Part shown: piece by piece, positions 51,839 to 60,658 of the stretch
How the letters are laid out: every line of letters starts with the position of its first letter
Numbering within the stretch: position 1 is the stretch's first letter
Assembly: GCA_020073305.1 (NCBI GenBank)
Contig: JAIQFK010000033.1
Span: 1-64,000 of the forward strand
DNA: 64,000 bases
Direction: 5' to 3'
Origin: Terriglobia bacterium
GTDB taxonomy: Bacteria; Acidobacteriota; Terriglobia; Bryobacterales; Bryobacteraceae
Program-made: the position numbers and the translations under genes
The notes under the pieces: model-generated
The model's database searches: none
Told to the model about the DNA's origin: nothing
What the model saw: the letters and a program-made list of their open reading frames with translations, nothing else

Positions 51839-54800
51839 ATGAAGACAAACGCGAGGACCAAACGACGAATGAAACATCTCAGTCTTAGTTTGTTGTTGAC
51901 GCTTTTCGTGACCGCCCTTCTCGGGCAGGAGATCACCGGCAACATTTCGGGAACCGTGACGGATCCCTCCGGATCAATCATTCCCAGCGCTACCGTGACC
52001 GCTACCAACACCGGCACGGGCGCTGCACGCACGACGCAGACCACTTCGGCGGGCGTCTTTTTCCTGAACAATCTGCCCGTGGGGAACTACAGGCTCTCGA
52101 TTGAGAGCACCGGGTTCAAGAAGCATGACGAGACCGGAATCCGGCTGGACGTCAACGACCGGCTGAACTTCGCCATCAAGATGGAAATCGGTGCGGTCAG
52201 CGAGGCCGTTGAGGTTTCGGCGCAGGGGGTACAGCTACAAACCGAAAGCGGCGAGGTGTCCAATCTCATCGGCTCGGCGCAGACGCAGGCCATGCCGCTC
52301 AACGGGCGCGTGTTCAGCCAGCTCGTGGACCTGGTGCCGGGAGTGGTGGCCGAGGGCGGCCGTGTCGGCGGCGGCGTTGGACTGGACAGCAACACGAACG
52401 TGGCCATTAACGGCAGCCAGACGAACTCCAACCTGTGGTTGATCGATGGCCAGAACAACATGGACATCGGATCGAATGCGCAGAACGTGGTGACGCCGCC
52501 GCTGGATGCGCTAGAGGAATTCAAGGTGCTGCGGAACAACTTCAGCGCCGAGTTCGGGCAGGTCACGGGCGGCGTGATCAACGTCGTGACCAAGTCCGGC
52601 ACCAAAGACTTCCACGGCAGCGTCTATGAATTCTTCCGCAACGACAAGCTGGACGCCAACGACTTCTTCTTGAATTCATCCGGCAGCCCCAAAAGTGAAT
52701 TGCGATACAACAATTTCGGTTACGTGCTTGGCGGACCTTTCTGGATCCCCGGTCTGTACAACAAGGACAAATCCAAGGATTTCTTCCTGGCCTCGTATGA
52801 GGGCCGCAGGACGGTGCGCGGCAATGTGGTTACGGATAACGTGCCGACTGCGCGCCAGCGCACCGGAATCCTCGATCCCACCTGCAGCGCGACGCCCGGG
52901 CAGTGCACGGTGCAGCCCGTCGACCCTCAGGAGCAGACCCTACAAGGTGAAGCCAACGTGCCGCTCTCGCAAATCGATCCCAACGCCAAGGCCATCCTCG
53001 ACCGTTACCCGCTGCCCAATGCGAGCTACGCCGCGGCAGGGTTCAACTTCATTGCCAGCTCGAATACCGGGACGATTGACAACGTGCAGTTGTACCGCTG
53101 GGACCACAATTTCAGCGAGAAGGCCATGCTGATGGTCCGGGTGATGGGCGAGGATCAGGGCCTGGCCGGAATCAACTCTCAATTGTGGGGGGATGATAAC
53201 TTCCCCTCGGTTAACAGCGACTGGCAGTTCACGGCCAAGAATGCCGTGGCGAAGTTTACCTACCTGATCACACCGCGGATGGTGAACGACTTTCAGTTCG
53301 GCTACACCAACAACTACATTCATTTCGCGACCGGCGCGTCGTCCGATCCTACGCTGGCTTCGCGGGCCGGCTTCACGTACACGGAACTGTTCCCGCAGAC
53401 CAGCGGATCATTCCCGGGCTTCGGCGGCGTAGATGGATTCGGCTCGGTGGCGCATTACGCCCCTTTCACCAACCGGGAGGCTTTGTTGCAGTGGAAAGAT
53501 GACATCGCGTACACCTTCGGGGCGCACAATCTGAAATTCGGGATGTCCATCGGGCGCAGCCGAAAGCGCGAACCGGCCAACGGGGGCGAGGATGATACCG
53601 CGGGCAGCATTTCTGCCAACAGTTTCCAGGATTTGCTGCTTGGCAATCTGTCCAACTACCAGGAGGAGCAGACGCTGAACCCGGTCTATGACCGCTGGAG
53701 CGACGGCGCCCTCTACGTTCAGGACACCTGGAAGGTCAAACATGATCTCACCTTGGATCTCGGCTTGCGCTGGCAATATCTCGGTCAGGTGTACTCATCC
53801 AAAAACAATATTGCCAATTTCTTTCCCAACCGGTACGACCCCACTAAATGCTCGCAGGCCGCTTTCCTTCCGGGCGACCTTGTCGATCCTGCACTGTGCG
53901 ACACCCTGAACGGCATCGTCACACCAAGCTCTTCGAATATTCCAAGCCGCGCACTAGTACGCAATCACTGGAACGATTGGGAGCCTCGCCTCGGAATTGC
54001 CTGGTCTCCCTTGAACAAGTTTGTGTTCCGCGCCGGTGGCGGCATGTTCCATGGCCGGGATGCGATCTCCCAAACCAGCGCCCTGGGACAGCTCCCTCCC
54101 AATGACCGCACCGCAACCTTGAACAACGTCACGTTTTCTCAATTGGCGCCGTTCAATCCCGAGACGCCGCAGCCGCCAACGCTACTCGGATCACTCGATC
54201 CGACTTACAACAACCCACTGAGTTACCAGTACAGCGCCGGGGCCCAGTATCAAGCGGCGCGCGATACCGTGATCGAATTGAACTACGTCGGCAGTCACCA
54301 GATTCACCAGGGCCGCAACCGGGACATAAACCAAATCCCCGACCAGTACCTGCTTGGGGCGTATCAGGGCACGCTGAACCCCGATATCTATCGGCCTTAT
54401 CTGGGATACAGCCAGCTTTACGTAAATGGCCGCGATGGCACCACCCGCTACAATTCGCTCCAGTTCTTCGCCAACCGGCGCTTTACCTCGGGCCTGGAAT
54501 TTCAGGTAGCCTACACATGGAGCCGGCTGATTTCAGACACCATCAACCGCGATAGCGAAGGCAAAGCCTCTCCAGCCCAGGATGCCTTTAACCTGATAGC
54601 CGAGAAATCTCTTGGGAATCAGGACCAGCCTCAGACCTTCACCGTGAACTACATTTACGAGCTGCCCTTCTTCAAGAGAAGCTCGAATAAATTCGCCAAG
54701 GGCGCTATCGGCGGCTGGGAAGTGGTCGGGATCTACACCGCCCGCTCGGGACTTCCCCAAACGGTCTGCATCGATCACGATGTCATCGGCCTGACCGATG

Positions 54801-55216
54801 GCGGCGCCGTCTGCCAGCGGCCCGACGTGATTGCCGCGCCCAACCTGGACAGCGGTAAGCGAACCATCCTCAACTACTTCAACACCGGAGCATTCGCGCT
54901 CCAGGCGCCGGGGACCTTCGGCAATTCCGCGCGCAACAACGTGCGCGGTCCCGGCATCAACAATTTCGATTTCTCGCTGTTCAAGAATTTCGACCTGCCG
55001 CGATTCACCGGCAAGAGCGGCGAAGGTCCCAAGCTGCAGTTCCGCGGCGAGTTTTTCAACGTTTTCAATCACACGCAGTTTTCCGGCTTCAACACGACCT
55101 TCGTACCGACGGCAGACGTGGCCGGCTCACCGGTCAGCCCGTCGTCACCATTTGGCAGCGTCACCGGCGTCCGGGAGCCGCGCGAGATCCAGTTGGCGTT
55201 GAAGCTGATATTTTAG
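51839..55216 (+). CDS. TonB-dependent receptor, Oar-like, with carboxypeptidase-regulatory domain
   Basis: A 1125-residue outer-membrane protein. A signal peptide (core LSLSLLLTLFVTALLGQE) is followed by a carboxypeptidase-regulatory-like beta-sandwich (GNISGTVTDPSGSIIPSATVTATN to about 110). A TonB plug domain follows (SNLIGSAQTQAMPLNGRVFSQLVDLVPGV), then a large barrel ending REIQLALKLIF with a terminal Phe. Such receptors are abundant in Acidobacteriota and are thought to import oligosaccharides or peptides. ATG at 51869 is an alternative start. An exported TPR protein gene follows after 3 bases. Confidence 0.93.
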   Translation: MKTNARTKRRMKHLSLSLLLTLFVTALLGQEITGNISGTVTDPSGSIIPSATVTATNTGTGAARTTQTTSAGVFFLNNLPVGNYRLSIESTGFKKHDETGIRLDVNDRLNFAIKMEIGAVSEAVEVSAQGVQLQTESGEVSNLIGSAQTQAMPLNGRVFSQLVDLVPGVVAEGGRVGGGVGLDSNTNVAINGSQTNSNLWLIDGQNNMDIGSNAQNVVTPPLDALEEFKVLRNNFSAEFGQVTGGVINVVTKSGTKDFHGSVYEFFRNDKLDANDFFLNSSGSPKSELRYNNFGYVLGGPFWIPGLYNKDKSKDFFLASYEGRRTVRGNVVTDNVPTARQRTGILDPTCSATPGQCTVQPVDPQEQTLQGEANVPLSQIDPNAKAILDRYPLPNASYAAAGFNFIASSNTGTIDNVQLYRWDHNFSEKAMLMVRVMGEDQGLAGINSQLWGDDNFPSVNSDWQFTAKNAVAKFTYLITPRMVNDFQFGYTNNYIHFATGASSDPTLASRAGFTYTELFPQTSGSFPGFGGVDGFGSVAHYAPFTNREALLQWKDDIAYTFGAHNLKFGMSIGRSRKREPANGGEDDTAGSISANSFQDLLLGNLSNYQEEQTLNPVYDRWSDGALYVQDTWKVKHDLTLDLGLRWQYLGQVYSSKNNIANFFPNRYDPTKCSQAAFLPGDLVDPALCDTLNGIVTPSSSNIPSRALVRNHWNDWEPRLGIAWSPLNKFVFRAGGGMFHGRDAISQTSALGQLPPNDRTATLNNVTFSQLAPFNPETPQPPTLLGSLDPTYNNPLSYQYSAGAQYQAARDTVIELNYVGSHQIHQGRNRDINQIPDQYLLGAYQGTLNPDIYRPYLGYSQLYVNGRDGTTRYNSLQFFANRRFTSGLEFQVAYTWSRLISDTINRDSEGKASPAQDAFNLIAEKSLGNQDQPQTFTVNYIYELPFFKRSSNKFAKGAIGGWEVVGIYTARSGLPQTVCIDHDVIGLTDGGAVCQRPDVIAAPNLDSGKRTILNYFNTGAFALQAPGTFGNSARNNVRGPGINNFDFSLFKNFDLPRFTGKSGEGPKLQFRGEFFNVFNHTQFSGFNTTFVPTADVAGSPVSPSSPFGSVTGVREPREIQLALKLIF

Positions 55217-55219
55217 TTT

Positions 55220-56131
55220 TTGCTGGTTATCAGGCAAGCCCCCCTTGCGGCCTTCGTTTTGGTGGCGCTCTCGCCCGTGTGCACGGCGGGCGAGAGCGCC
55301 CAGGATCATAACGATCGCGGCCTGTTTGCATTCCGCGACAAGCGTTTCGCCGACGCTGCCCGGGAGTTCGAAACCGTCAGGAACCTTAACCCGGCCTTCC
55401 CTGACCTCGACATGAATCTCGGCATGGCGCTCTTCCAAGCCCGTGACTACCAGGCGGCTCTGGAGCCTCTAAAGCGCGCACGCGCAGCCCACCCGGATTC
55501 CGCGCAGGTGCTCCTCGCGCTGGGGACTTCACTGGCTCGCACGCATCAGAACGCGGAAGCGCAGCGCGTCTTTGAAGAGTTTCTGCGCGTACAGCCCGAC
55601 ACCGCCGAGTGGCACGTCTTCTGGGGCGACGCCTATGCCAGCCAAAACCAGGTGGATAAGGCGGCGCAGGAGTTCCGGCGCGCGCTCGAACTAGACCCGA
55701 AAGTCGCCGGGGCGCATTTCAGCTTGGGTGTCCTGGCTCTCGGGAGCCGCGATCTGGAGGCGGCGGACAAAGAGTTTCAAGCTGAGCTGGCCCATCACCC
55801 CGGAGATCCTCAGGCCCAGTATCATCTGGCTTTCGTGTGGCTCAAGCGAGGGAAAACCGAGGCGGCGCTAAAGCTGCTGGAGCGGGTTCTGAAAGACAAG
55901 ACGGATTACGCCGAAGCCCATTACAGCCTGGGCAAGGCGCTGGTGGAACGCGGCGAGGTGGCTCGCGCCGTGGAGCACCTGGAAGCAGCGGTTAAACTGA
56001 AGCCGGAGAAATCCTACCTTCACTACGAGCTGGGCCGCGCCTACATGAAGTCTGCACGGCGGCGTGATGCCGAGCGCGAGTTTCAGCTAACGCGGAAACT
56101 CAAGGCCGCTGAGCACCCCCAGGAGCAATAG
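55220..56131 (+). CDS. Exported tetratricopeptide-repeat protein
   Basis: A 303-residue protein with a signal peptide (LAAFVLVALSPVCTAGESAQ) and about seven TPR motifs (DRGLFAFRDKRFADAAREFETV, DLDMNLGMALFQARDYQAALEPLKRA, QYHLAFVWLKRGKTEAALKLLERV, HYSLGKALVERGEVARAVEHLEAA, HYELGRAYMKSARRRDAEREF). The only suitable start is TTG at 55220, 3 bases after the receptor stop, so it is probably translated by coupling. It may act in the periplasm as a scaffold for the receptor; this rests on position only. Confidence 0.82.
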   Translation: MLVIRQAPLAAFVLVALSPVCTAGESAQDHNDRGLFAFRDKRFADAAREFETVRNLNPAFPDLDMNLGMALFQARDYQAALEPLKRARAAHPDSAQVLLALGTSLARTHQNAEAQRVFEEFLRVQPDTAEWHVFWGDAYASQNQVDKAAQEFRRALELDPKVAGAHFSLGVLALGSRDLEAADKEFQAELAHHPGDPQAQYHLAFVWLKRGKTEAALKLLERVLKDKTDYAEAHYSLGKALVERGEVARAVEHLEAAVKLKPEKSYLHYELGRAYMKSARRRDAEREFQLTRKLKAAEHPQEQ

Positions 56132-56148
56132 TCCTTCAGGAGCTAACC

Positions 56149-56589
56149 TCACGGCCTGCGCTCCAGCACACGTCCTGCTGCATTCACCAACGCGTCGGGA
56201 GCAAACGGCTTCGGCAGGAATGGGCAATCGGCGGGTAGCTCTACGCCAACCGTCTCCCGGGGAGACCCCGACATGTACAGCACGTTCAGGCTGGGAAAAA
56301 TCTCCCTGAAAACCCGGCCCAACTCCGCGCCGCTCATCTGCGGCATGGCGAGGTCGGTGATCACAAGATCGATGGCTCCTTTGCGCTCGATGGCAATCAA
56401 GAGCGCCTCCAAGCCGTTGTCGGCTTCGAGAACTCTGAAACCGCTGTCCGCAAGAAAACTCCGGCACAGTTCGCGTAGCTGATCGTCATCATCGACCAGA
56501 AGGATGGTGATCGGCTCAAACGCGCTGAGCGATGGCATCCCGATCGAGATGGAGGGGTGGGTGACAGCCTGCCTGGTTTGTTGGCGCAT
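56149..56589 (-). CDS. Single-domain response regulator (receiver only)
   Basis: A 146-residue protein from the ATG at 56589. After about 25 disordered residues comes one receiver domain: acidic DDDD in ITILLVDDDDQLRELC, the phosphorylated Asp in LVITDLAMPQMSG, Ser in LYMSGSP, and Lys in CPFLPKPFAPD. No output domain is present, so it probably works by binding another protein or as a phosphate sink. It is convergent with the TPR gene (17 bases). No kinase is adjacent. Confidence 0.9.
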   Translation of the reverse strand: MRQQTRQAVTHPSISIGMPSLSAFEPITILLVDDDDQLRELCRSFLADSGFRVLEADNGLEALLIAIERKGAIDLVITDLAMPQMSGAELGRVFREIFPSLNVLYMSGSPRETVGVELPADCPFLPKPFAPDALVNAAGRVLERRP

Positions 56590-56852
56590 TGGGGTCCCGT
56601 TCAAACGTTAGTGATTACAAACGCCGGAGCGTTTCATCGCCGCTTCACCGGCCCGCGGCTGAGCTTGCCTACGGGGTTAGAATGGAAGCTCCTCATCGCG
56701 CATATGGATGAAGCCTTGCTTTTTTGCTTTTGTTTTCAGTGGCATAGACCGAAAACTTCATTTTGCAAATCAAAGCCAATCTCGTTTTCTGGGGCTACTT
56801 CCTGATCCTGTTTTCGGCACAATCTGCTATCCTGAAAATCAGTCCCCACATC

Positions 56853-58025
56853 ATGCATATAAAGAAGCAGCGTTTACTCACTCCAGGCCCTACGCCTCTC
56901 TATCCACCCGCTTTGCGGGCCATGATGGCGTCGGATATTCACCATCGCACCGAGGATTTCCGCAACATATATAAGTCGGTTCTGGCGGACCTCAAACAGG
57001 TCATGGGCACCTCCAATGACGTCCTGTTGTTCGCCGCCTCGGGCACCGGCGCCATGGAAGCCTCGGTCTCGAATCTGTTTTCGCGCGGCGATAAAGTCAT
57101 CGTGTGTTCGGCGGGGAAATTCGGCGAGCGCTGGGCGGAAATCACCAAAGCGTACGGCCTCGAAGTCAACATCCTCAAGTCCGAATACGGCGACGTGGTG
57201 AGCGCGGAGCGTGTGGAAGCCGCGCTGGCCGCGGCTCCCGACACTAAGGGCGTTTTTGTGCAGGCGTCCGAGACCTCGACCGGCGCGGCGCACGACGTCC
57301 GCGGCATGGCCCGCGCCATCGCCAAAACGCCGGCTATTTTCGCGGTCGACGCCATCACCGGACTGGGAACCATGCCTCTCGACATCGACGGCTGGTCGCT
57401 CGACGTGGTCATCGGCGGATCGCAGAAGGCCTTCATGGTGCCGCCGGGCGTGGCTTTTCTCTCCATCAGCCCGAAAGCCTGGAAGCTCGCGGAGACGGCC
57501 ACCCTGCCGCACTATTACTTCGATCTCAAAAAAGAAAAGAAAAACGGCGACAAGGGCGAATCAAGCTGGACGCCGTCGACGGCGCTGATTCTCGCCTTGG
57601 GCGAGGCGCTCACGTACGTCAAGCAGATCGGCATGGCGAACCTGATCGAAAATGCCCAGATGCTGGCGCGCGCCACCCGGGCCGCAGCCAAGGAACTGGG
57701 CCTCGAACTGTTCGCGGCCGGCTCGCCCGGCTCGTCCGTCACCGCGGTGAAAGCGCCGCGCGGGCTCGATTCGGGCGTCATCGTCAAGGAATTTCGCAGC
57801 CGCTTCGGCGCGGTCATCGCCAACGGCCAGGGCTCGATGAAAGGTCAGATTTTTCGCATCGCGCACCTGGGCTATTTCGATTTCGCCGACCTGTTCGGCG
57901 TCATCGCGGGTCTCGAGATCATTCTGCACGCCAACGGTCATCCGGTAAAATTCGGATCGGGCGTCGCCGCTGTCGAGCAGGTCTACGCCGACGCGGCGGT
58001 AGCCCAACTGGCTGGCACACGGTAA
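56853..58025 (+). CDS. Class V aminotransferase (alanine-glyoxylate / phosphoserine type)
   Basis: A 390-residue PLP enzyme. ATG at 56853 begins the family start LLTPGPTPLYPPALRAM; the upstream frame from 56763 lacks support. Key parts are FAASGTGAMEAS, VQASETSTGAAHDV, FAVDAITGLG, and the PLP-binding K192 in GGSQKAFMVPPG. By sequence it is in the alanine-glyoxylate/serine-pyruvate aminotransferase group. Since serA follows directly, it may serve as the phosphoserine aminotransferase of serine synthesis, as proposed for such pairs in other lineages without serC. No serC is seen in the window. Confidence 0.88.
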   Translation: MHIKKQRLLTPGPTPLYPPALRAMMASDIHHRTEDFRNIYKSVLADLKQVMGTSNDVLLFAASGTGAMEASVSNLFSRGDKVIVCSAGKFGERWAEITKAYGLEVNILKSEYGDVVSAERVEAALAAAPDTKGVFVQASETSTGAAHDVRGMARAIAKTPAIFAVDAITGLGTMPLDIDGWSLDVVIGGSQKAFMVPPGVAFLSISPKAWKLAETATLPHYYFDLKKEKKNGDKGESSWTPSTALILALGEALTYVKQIGMANLIENAQMLARATRAAAKELGLELFAAGSPGSSVTAVKAPRGLDSGVIVKEFRSRFGAVIANGQGSMKGQIFRIAHLGYFDFADLFGVIAGLEIILHANGHPVKFGSGVAAVEQVYADAAVAQLAGTR

Positions 58026-58041
58026 GAAAGGCAATACTGGC

Positions 58042-58070
58042 CGCGAATAAACGCGAATCAACGCGAATAG
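58042..58070. repeat. Short tandem repeat between the aminotransferase and serA
   Basis: Three near-identical units CGCGAATAAA, CGCGAATCAA, CGCGAATAG occur in a row in the 115-base spacer. Such GCGAAT repeats are seen between genes in several bacteria; no role is known. Confidence 0.55.
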
Positions 58071-58140
58071 AAGGAAACGGTTTTCATTTGCGTGTATTGG
58101 CGTCGCTTCGCGGTTAAGATTGGTTTCCCACAAAATACCC

Positions 58141-59730
58141 ATGAAGATTCTCATCGCCGAGCCGCTCTCGCCGGCCGGAATTGAACTCCTGCAGTCTCAG
58201 CAAGGCTGGAACACCGTCGTTTCGAACCCGAAGGAATACGCCCAGCACCTGGCGGACGCCGACGCGCTCGTAGTCCGCAGCGCCGTGCAGGTGAGTGCGG
58301 ACGTGCTGGCCAAAGCGCCGAAACTGCGCGTCATCGGCCGCGCGGGCGTGGGGGTCGACAATGTCGATCTCGAAGCCGCCACCGCGGCGGGCGTGCTGGT
58401 GATGAATACGCCGGGCGGAAACGCAATCTCCGTGGCCGAACACGCACTGGCTGTCATGCTCGCCATGGCGCGCCATATTACGCAAGCCAGTGCCTCCACG
58501 CGTTCCGGAAAGTGGGAGAAGAAGAAGTTTCTGGGCAGCGAGCTGCGCGGCAAGACGCTGGGCATTGTGGGGCTTGGCAGCATTGGACGGGAAGTGGTGA
58601 AGCGCGCCCGCGCCTTCGAAATGCGCATCGTGGCGCGCGACCCTTACGTCACCGCACAGATTGCGCAGGACCTGGGAGTCGAACTGGTTTCGCTCGACGA
58701 ACTCTACGCGGCGAGCGACTACATCACGCTGCACGTCTCGTTCACGCCCGAAACCGAGCACATGCTCGGACGCGACGCGTTCGCCAAGATGAAGCCGGGT
58801 GTGCGCATTGTCAACTGCGCGCGCGGTGAGCTGGTGGACGATGCCGCATTGCGCGAGGCCATCGAATCGGGCAAAGTCGCCGGGGCCGCGATCGACGTGT
58901 TTGCGACCGAGCCGCCGCCAGCCGGCTACCCGCTGTTTGCGCTCGATTCCGTCGTCGCCACTCCGCACATCGGCGGCTCGACCGAAGAGGCGCAGGAGAT
59001 CGTAGGCGTCCGCATCGCCGAACAGATGGTCGAGTATCTGAAAAACGGCGTGGCCATTAACGCCGTCAACATGCCGGCGCTGTCGCCGGAGCAGTACCGC
59101 GCGCTCGGTCCGTATATCGCGCTCGCCGAACGCCTGGGAATTTTCGCGGCGCACATCGCCACCGGAAATCCCAACGCCATCCGGCTTACTTACTTCGGCC
59201 GCATCGCCGATTCCAGCACGCACCTGTTGCGGAATGCCGGTGTGGCGGGTGTGCTCAAACGTTCGCTCTCTCAAAAGGCGAACCTGGTGAACGCCATGCA
59301 GATCGCGTCGCAGCGCGGCTGGAACGTCGGTGAACACCACGACCGGCGGTCGGGGCATACGGATTCGGTAAGGCTCGAAGTCGAAACCAACGCGGGCGTC
59401 ACGGTGGTGGAAGGAGCGGTTTTGCTCGACAAGCCGCGCCTGTTGCTGGTCGACGGAATCTACTGTGAGGCGACCCTCGGTGGGCACATGGTCTTCATGA
59501 AGAACCAGGACGTGCCCGGCGTGATCGGCCACGTGGGCACCGTGCTCGGGCGCAACCAGATCAACATCGCCAACTTTTCATTGGGGCGGCAGGACGAACC
59601 CGCTCGTGCCGGAGAACCCCTCGAAGCCGTCGCGGTGGTATCTACAGACGCGTGCGTCCCCGAAACAGTGCTGGCCCAACTGCGGCAAAATCCGGCCGTG
59701 AAGCTGGCGAAATCCGTCGAATTCGACTAG
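58141..59730 (+). CDS. serA: D-3-phosphoglycerate dehydrogenase
   Basis: A 529-residue long-form SerA, the first step of serine synthesis. The NAD-binding motif GIVGLGSIGREV lies at about 141-152. Substrate and catalytic parts include VVRSAVQVSADV, ARGELVDDAALREAI, and the Glu-His pair region (FATEPPPAGYPLF, TPHIGGSTEEAQ). After the dehydrogenase domain comes the intervening domain (from about 315) and a C-terminal ACT domain (MVFMKNQDVPGVIGHVGTVLG), suggesting serine feedback control. ATG at 58141 fits the family start. It follows the aminotransferase by 115 bases. Confidence 0.95.
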   Translation: MKILIAEPLSPAGIELLQSQQGWNTVVSNPKEYAQHLADADALVVRSAVQVSADVLAKAPKLRVIGRAGVGVDNVDLEAATAAGVLVMNTPGGNAISVAEHALAVMLAMARHITQASASTRSGKWEKKKFLGSELRGKTLGIVGLGSIGREVVKRARAFEMRIVARDPYVTAQIAQDLGVELVSLDELYAASDYITLHVSFTPETEHMLGRDAFAKMKPGVRIVNCARGELVDDAALREAIESGKVAGAAIDVFATEPPPAGYPLFALDSVVATPHIGGSTEEAQEIVGVRIAEQMVEYLKNGVAINAVNMPALSPEQYRALGPYIALAERLGIFAAHIATGNPNAIRLTYFGRIADSSTHLLRNAGVAGVLKRSLSQKANLVNAMQIASQRGWNVGEHHDRRSGHTDSVRLEVETNAGVTVVEGAVLLDKPRLLLVDGIYCEATLGGHMVFMKNQDVPGVIGHVGTVLGRNQINIANFSLGRQDEPARAGEPLEAVAVVSTDACVPETVLAQLRQNPAVKLAKSVEFD

Positions 59731-59845
59731 GCAGCCCTGCCCCCTGGCCGCGCCCACCGTGTTCGCTGAGCCCTCCCGTAGAGTAGAATGCTTATCGCGC
59801 GTAATGGCCCTGGTCAAATAGCTCAACTAGACAGGGAGGGCGACT

Positions 59846-60577
59846 GTGGACCAATCATTCCTTCCGTGGACGCCAATCGTGGCGGGCATCGTGCCCGCGA
59901 CCATCAGTGGCGTCATCACCTATCTCCTTACTCGCAGTAATTTCAGGCGCGAGCTTGAGAAAGTTCGGGCCGGACAAATCTCAACGTTACGCAAGGAGCA
60001 CGTTAGCCCCTTGAGGTATTGGGCGTCGAAGCTGAGCCGAAGGCTGCTCGAGATTGAGGGGAAGTTTGAGAAATCCGATTACTCCTGGGTGCAAAAATGT
60101 TTCAAGGCCATCAAAGATCACGCTGACGGCAGCAAGCGCATGAACGGATTTCCGGTGTGGTGTTACTACGAGGGGATTTTCGCCATGACCACCCTGTACT
60201 ACACCTGTTCTTACATTCAGTGCTCGCGGGAGATGCGTTTCCGGCTGCCTTTTAGTGAACTGGATCCGGACTACAGCAGCCACATGGATGCGCACGTGGA
60301 GACTGTGAGTCTGGCTCTCGGTGGGATCGAGGGCATCTGGGATTCCTCGCAGGAGGTGCTGGGGGAACGTTTTACAGCCAGTGGCGCAAAAATGGACAAT
60401 GACGAGTTGTGTAGAATCATCGATTCGCAGGACGAGTTCAAGATCGCGCCATTCATCCGCCTGCTCGACTTCTATATCGAAAAACTGGATCTTAGCAGGG
60501 CGAGAGGCATCCGGCTTGCTTTAGACGATCTGATCCGGTTTTTAGACTCGAGGCGGCCGCCGGAAATGCGCCTGTAG
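59846..60577 (+). CDS. Membrane-anchored protein of unknown function
   Basis: A 243-residue protein. One N-terminal membrane helix (PIVAGIVPATISGVITYLLT) is followed by a basic, helical cytoplasmic part rich in charged residues (FRRELEKVRAGQISTLRKEH). Further helices include WASKLSRRLLEIEGKFEKSDYSW and a paired-Cys segment YYTCSYIQCSREMRF. Its shape resembles anchored cytoplasmic helical proteins of unknown role. The start is GTG after GGAGG. It stands between serA and the MATE gene with its own short upstream gap. Confidence 0.7.
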   Translation: MDQSFLPWTPIVAGIVPATISGVITYLLTRSNFRRELEKVRAGQISTLRKEHVSPLRYWASKLSRRLLEIEGKFEKSDYSWVQKCFKAIKDHADGSKRMNGFPVWCYYEGIFAMTTLYYTCSYIQCSREMRFRLPFSELDPDYSSHMDAHVETVSLALGGIEGIWDSSQEVLGERFTASGAKMDNDELCRIIDSQDEFKIAPFIRLLDFYIEKLDLSRARGIRLALDDLIRFLDSRRPPEMRL

Positions 60578-60658
60578 CCTTCGCTCGCGACGCCGTGTAT
60601 GCCGGAGCCGGGATGATCTGGCGCATGTTACAGTGAAAACCCCTCTCTTTTCAAGCCC

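Noticed and set aside
58114-59532. 472-residue minus-strand frame
   Set aside because: It lies fully opposite serA, whose domains are clear, and its composition is that of an antisense reading.
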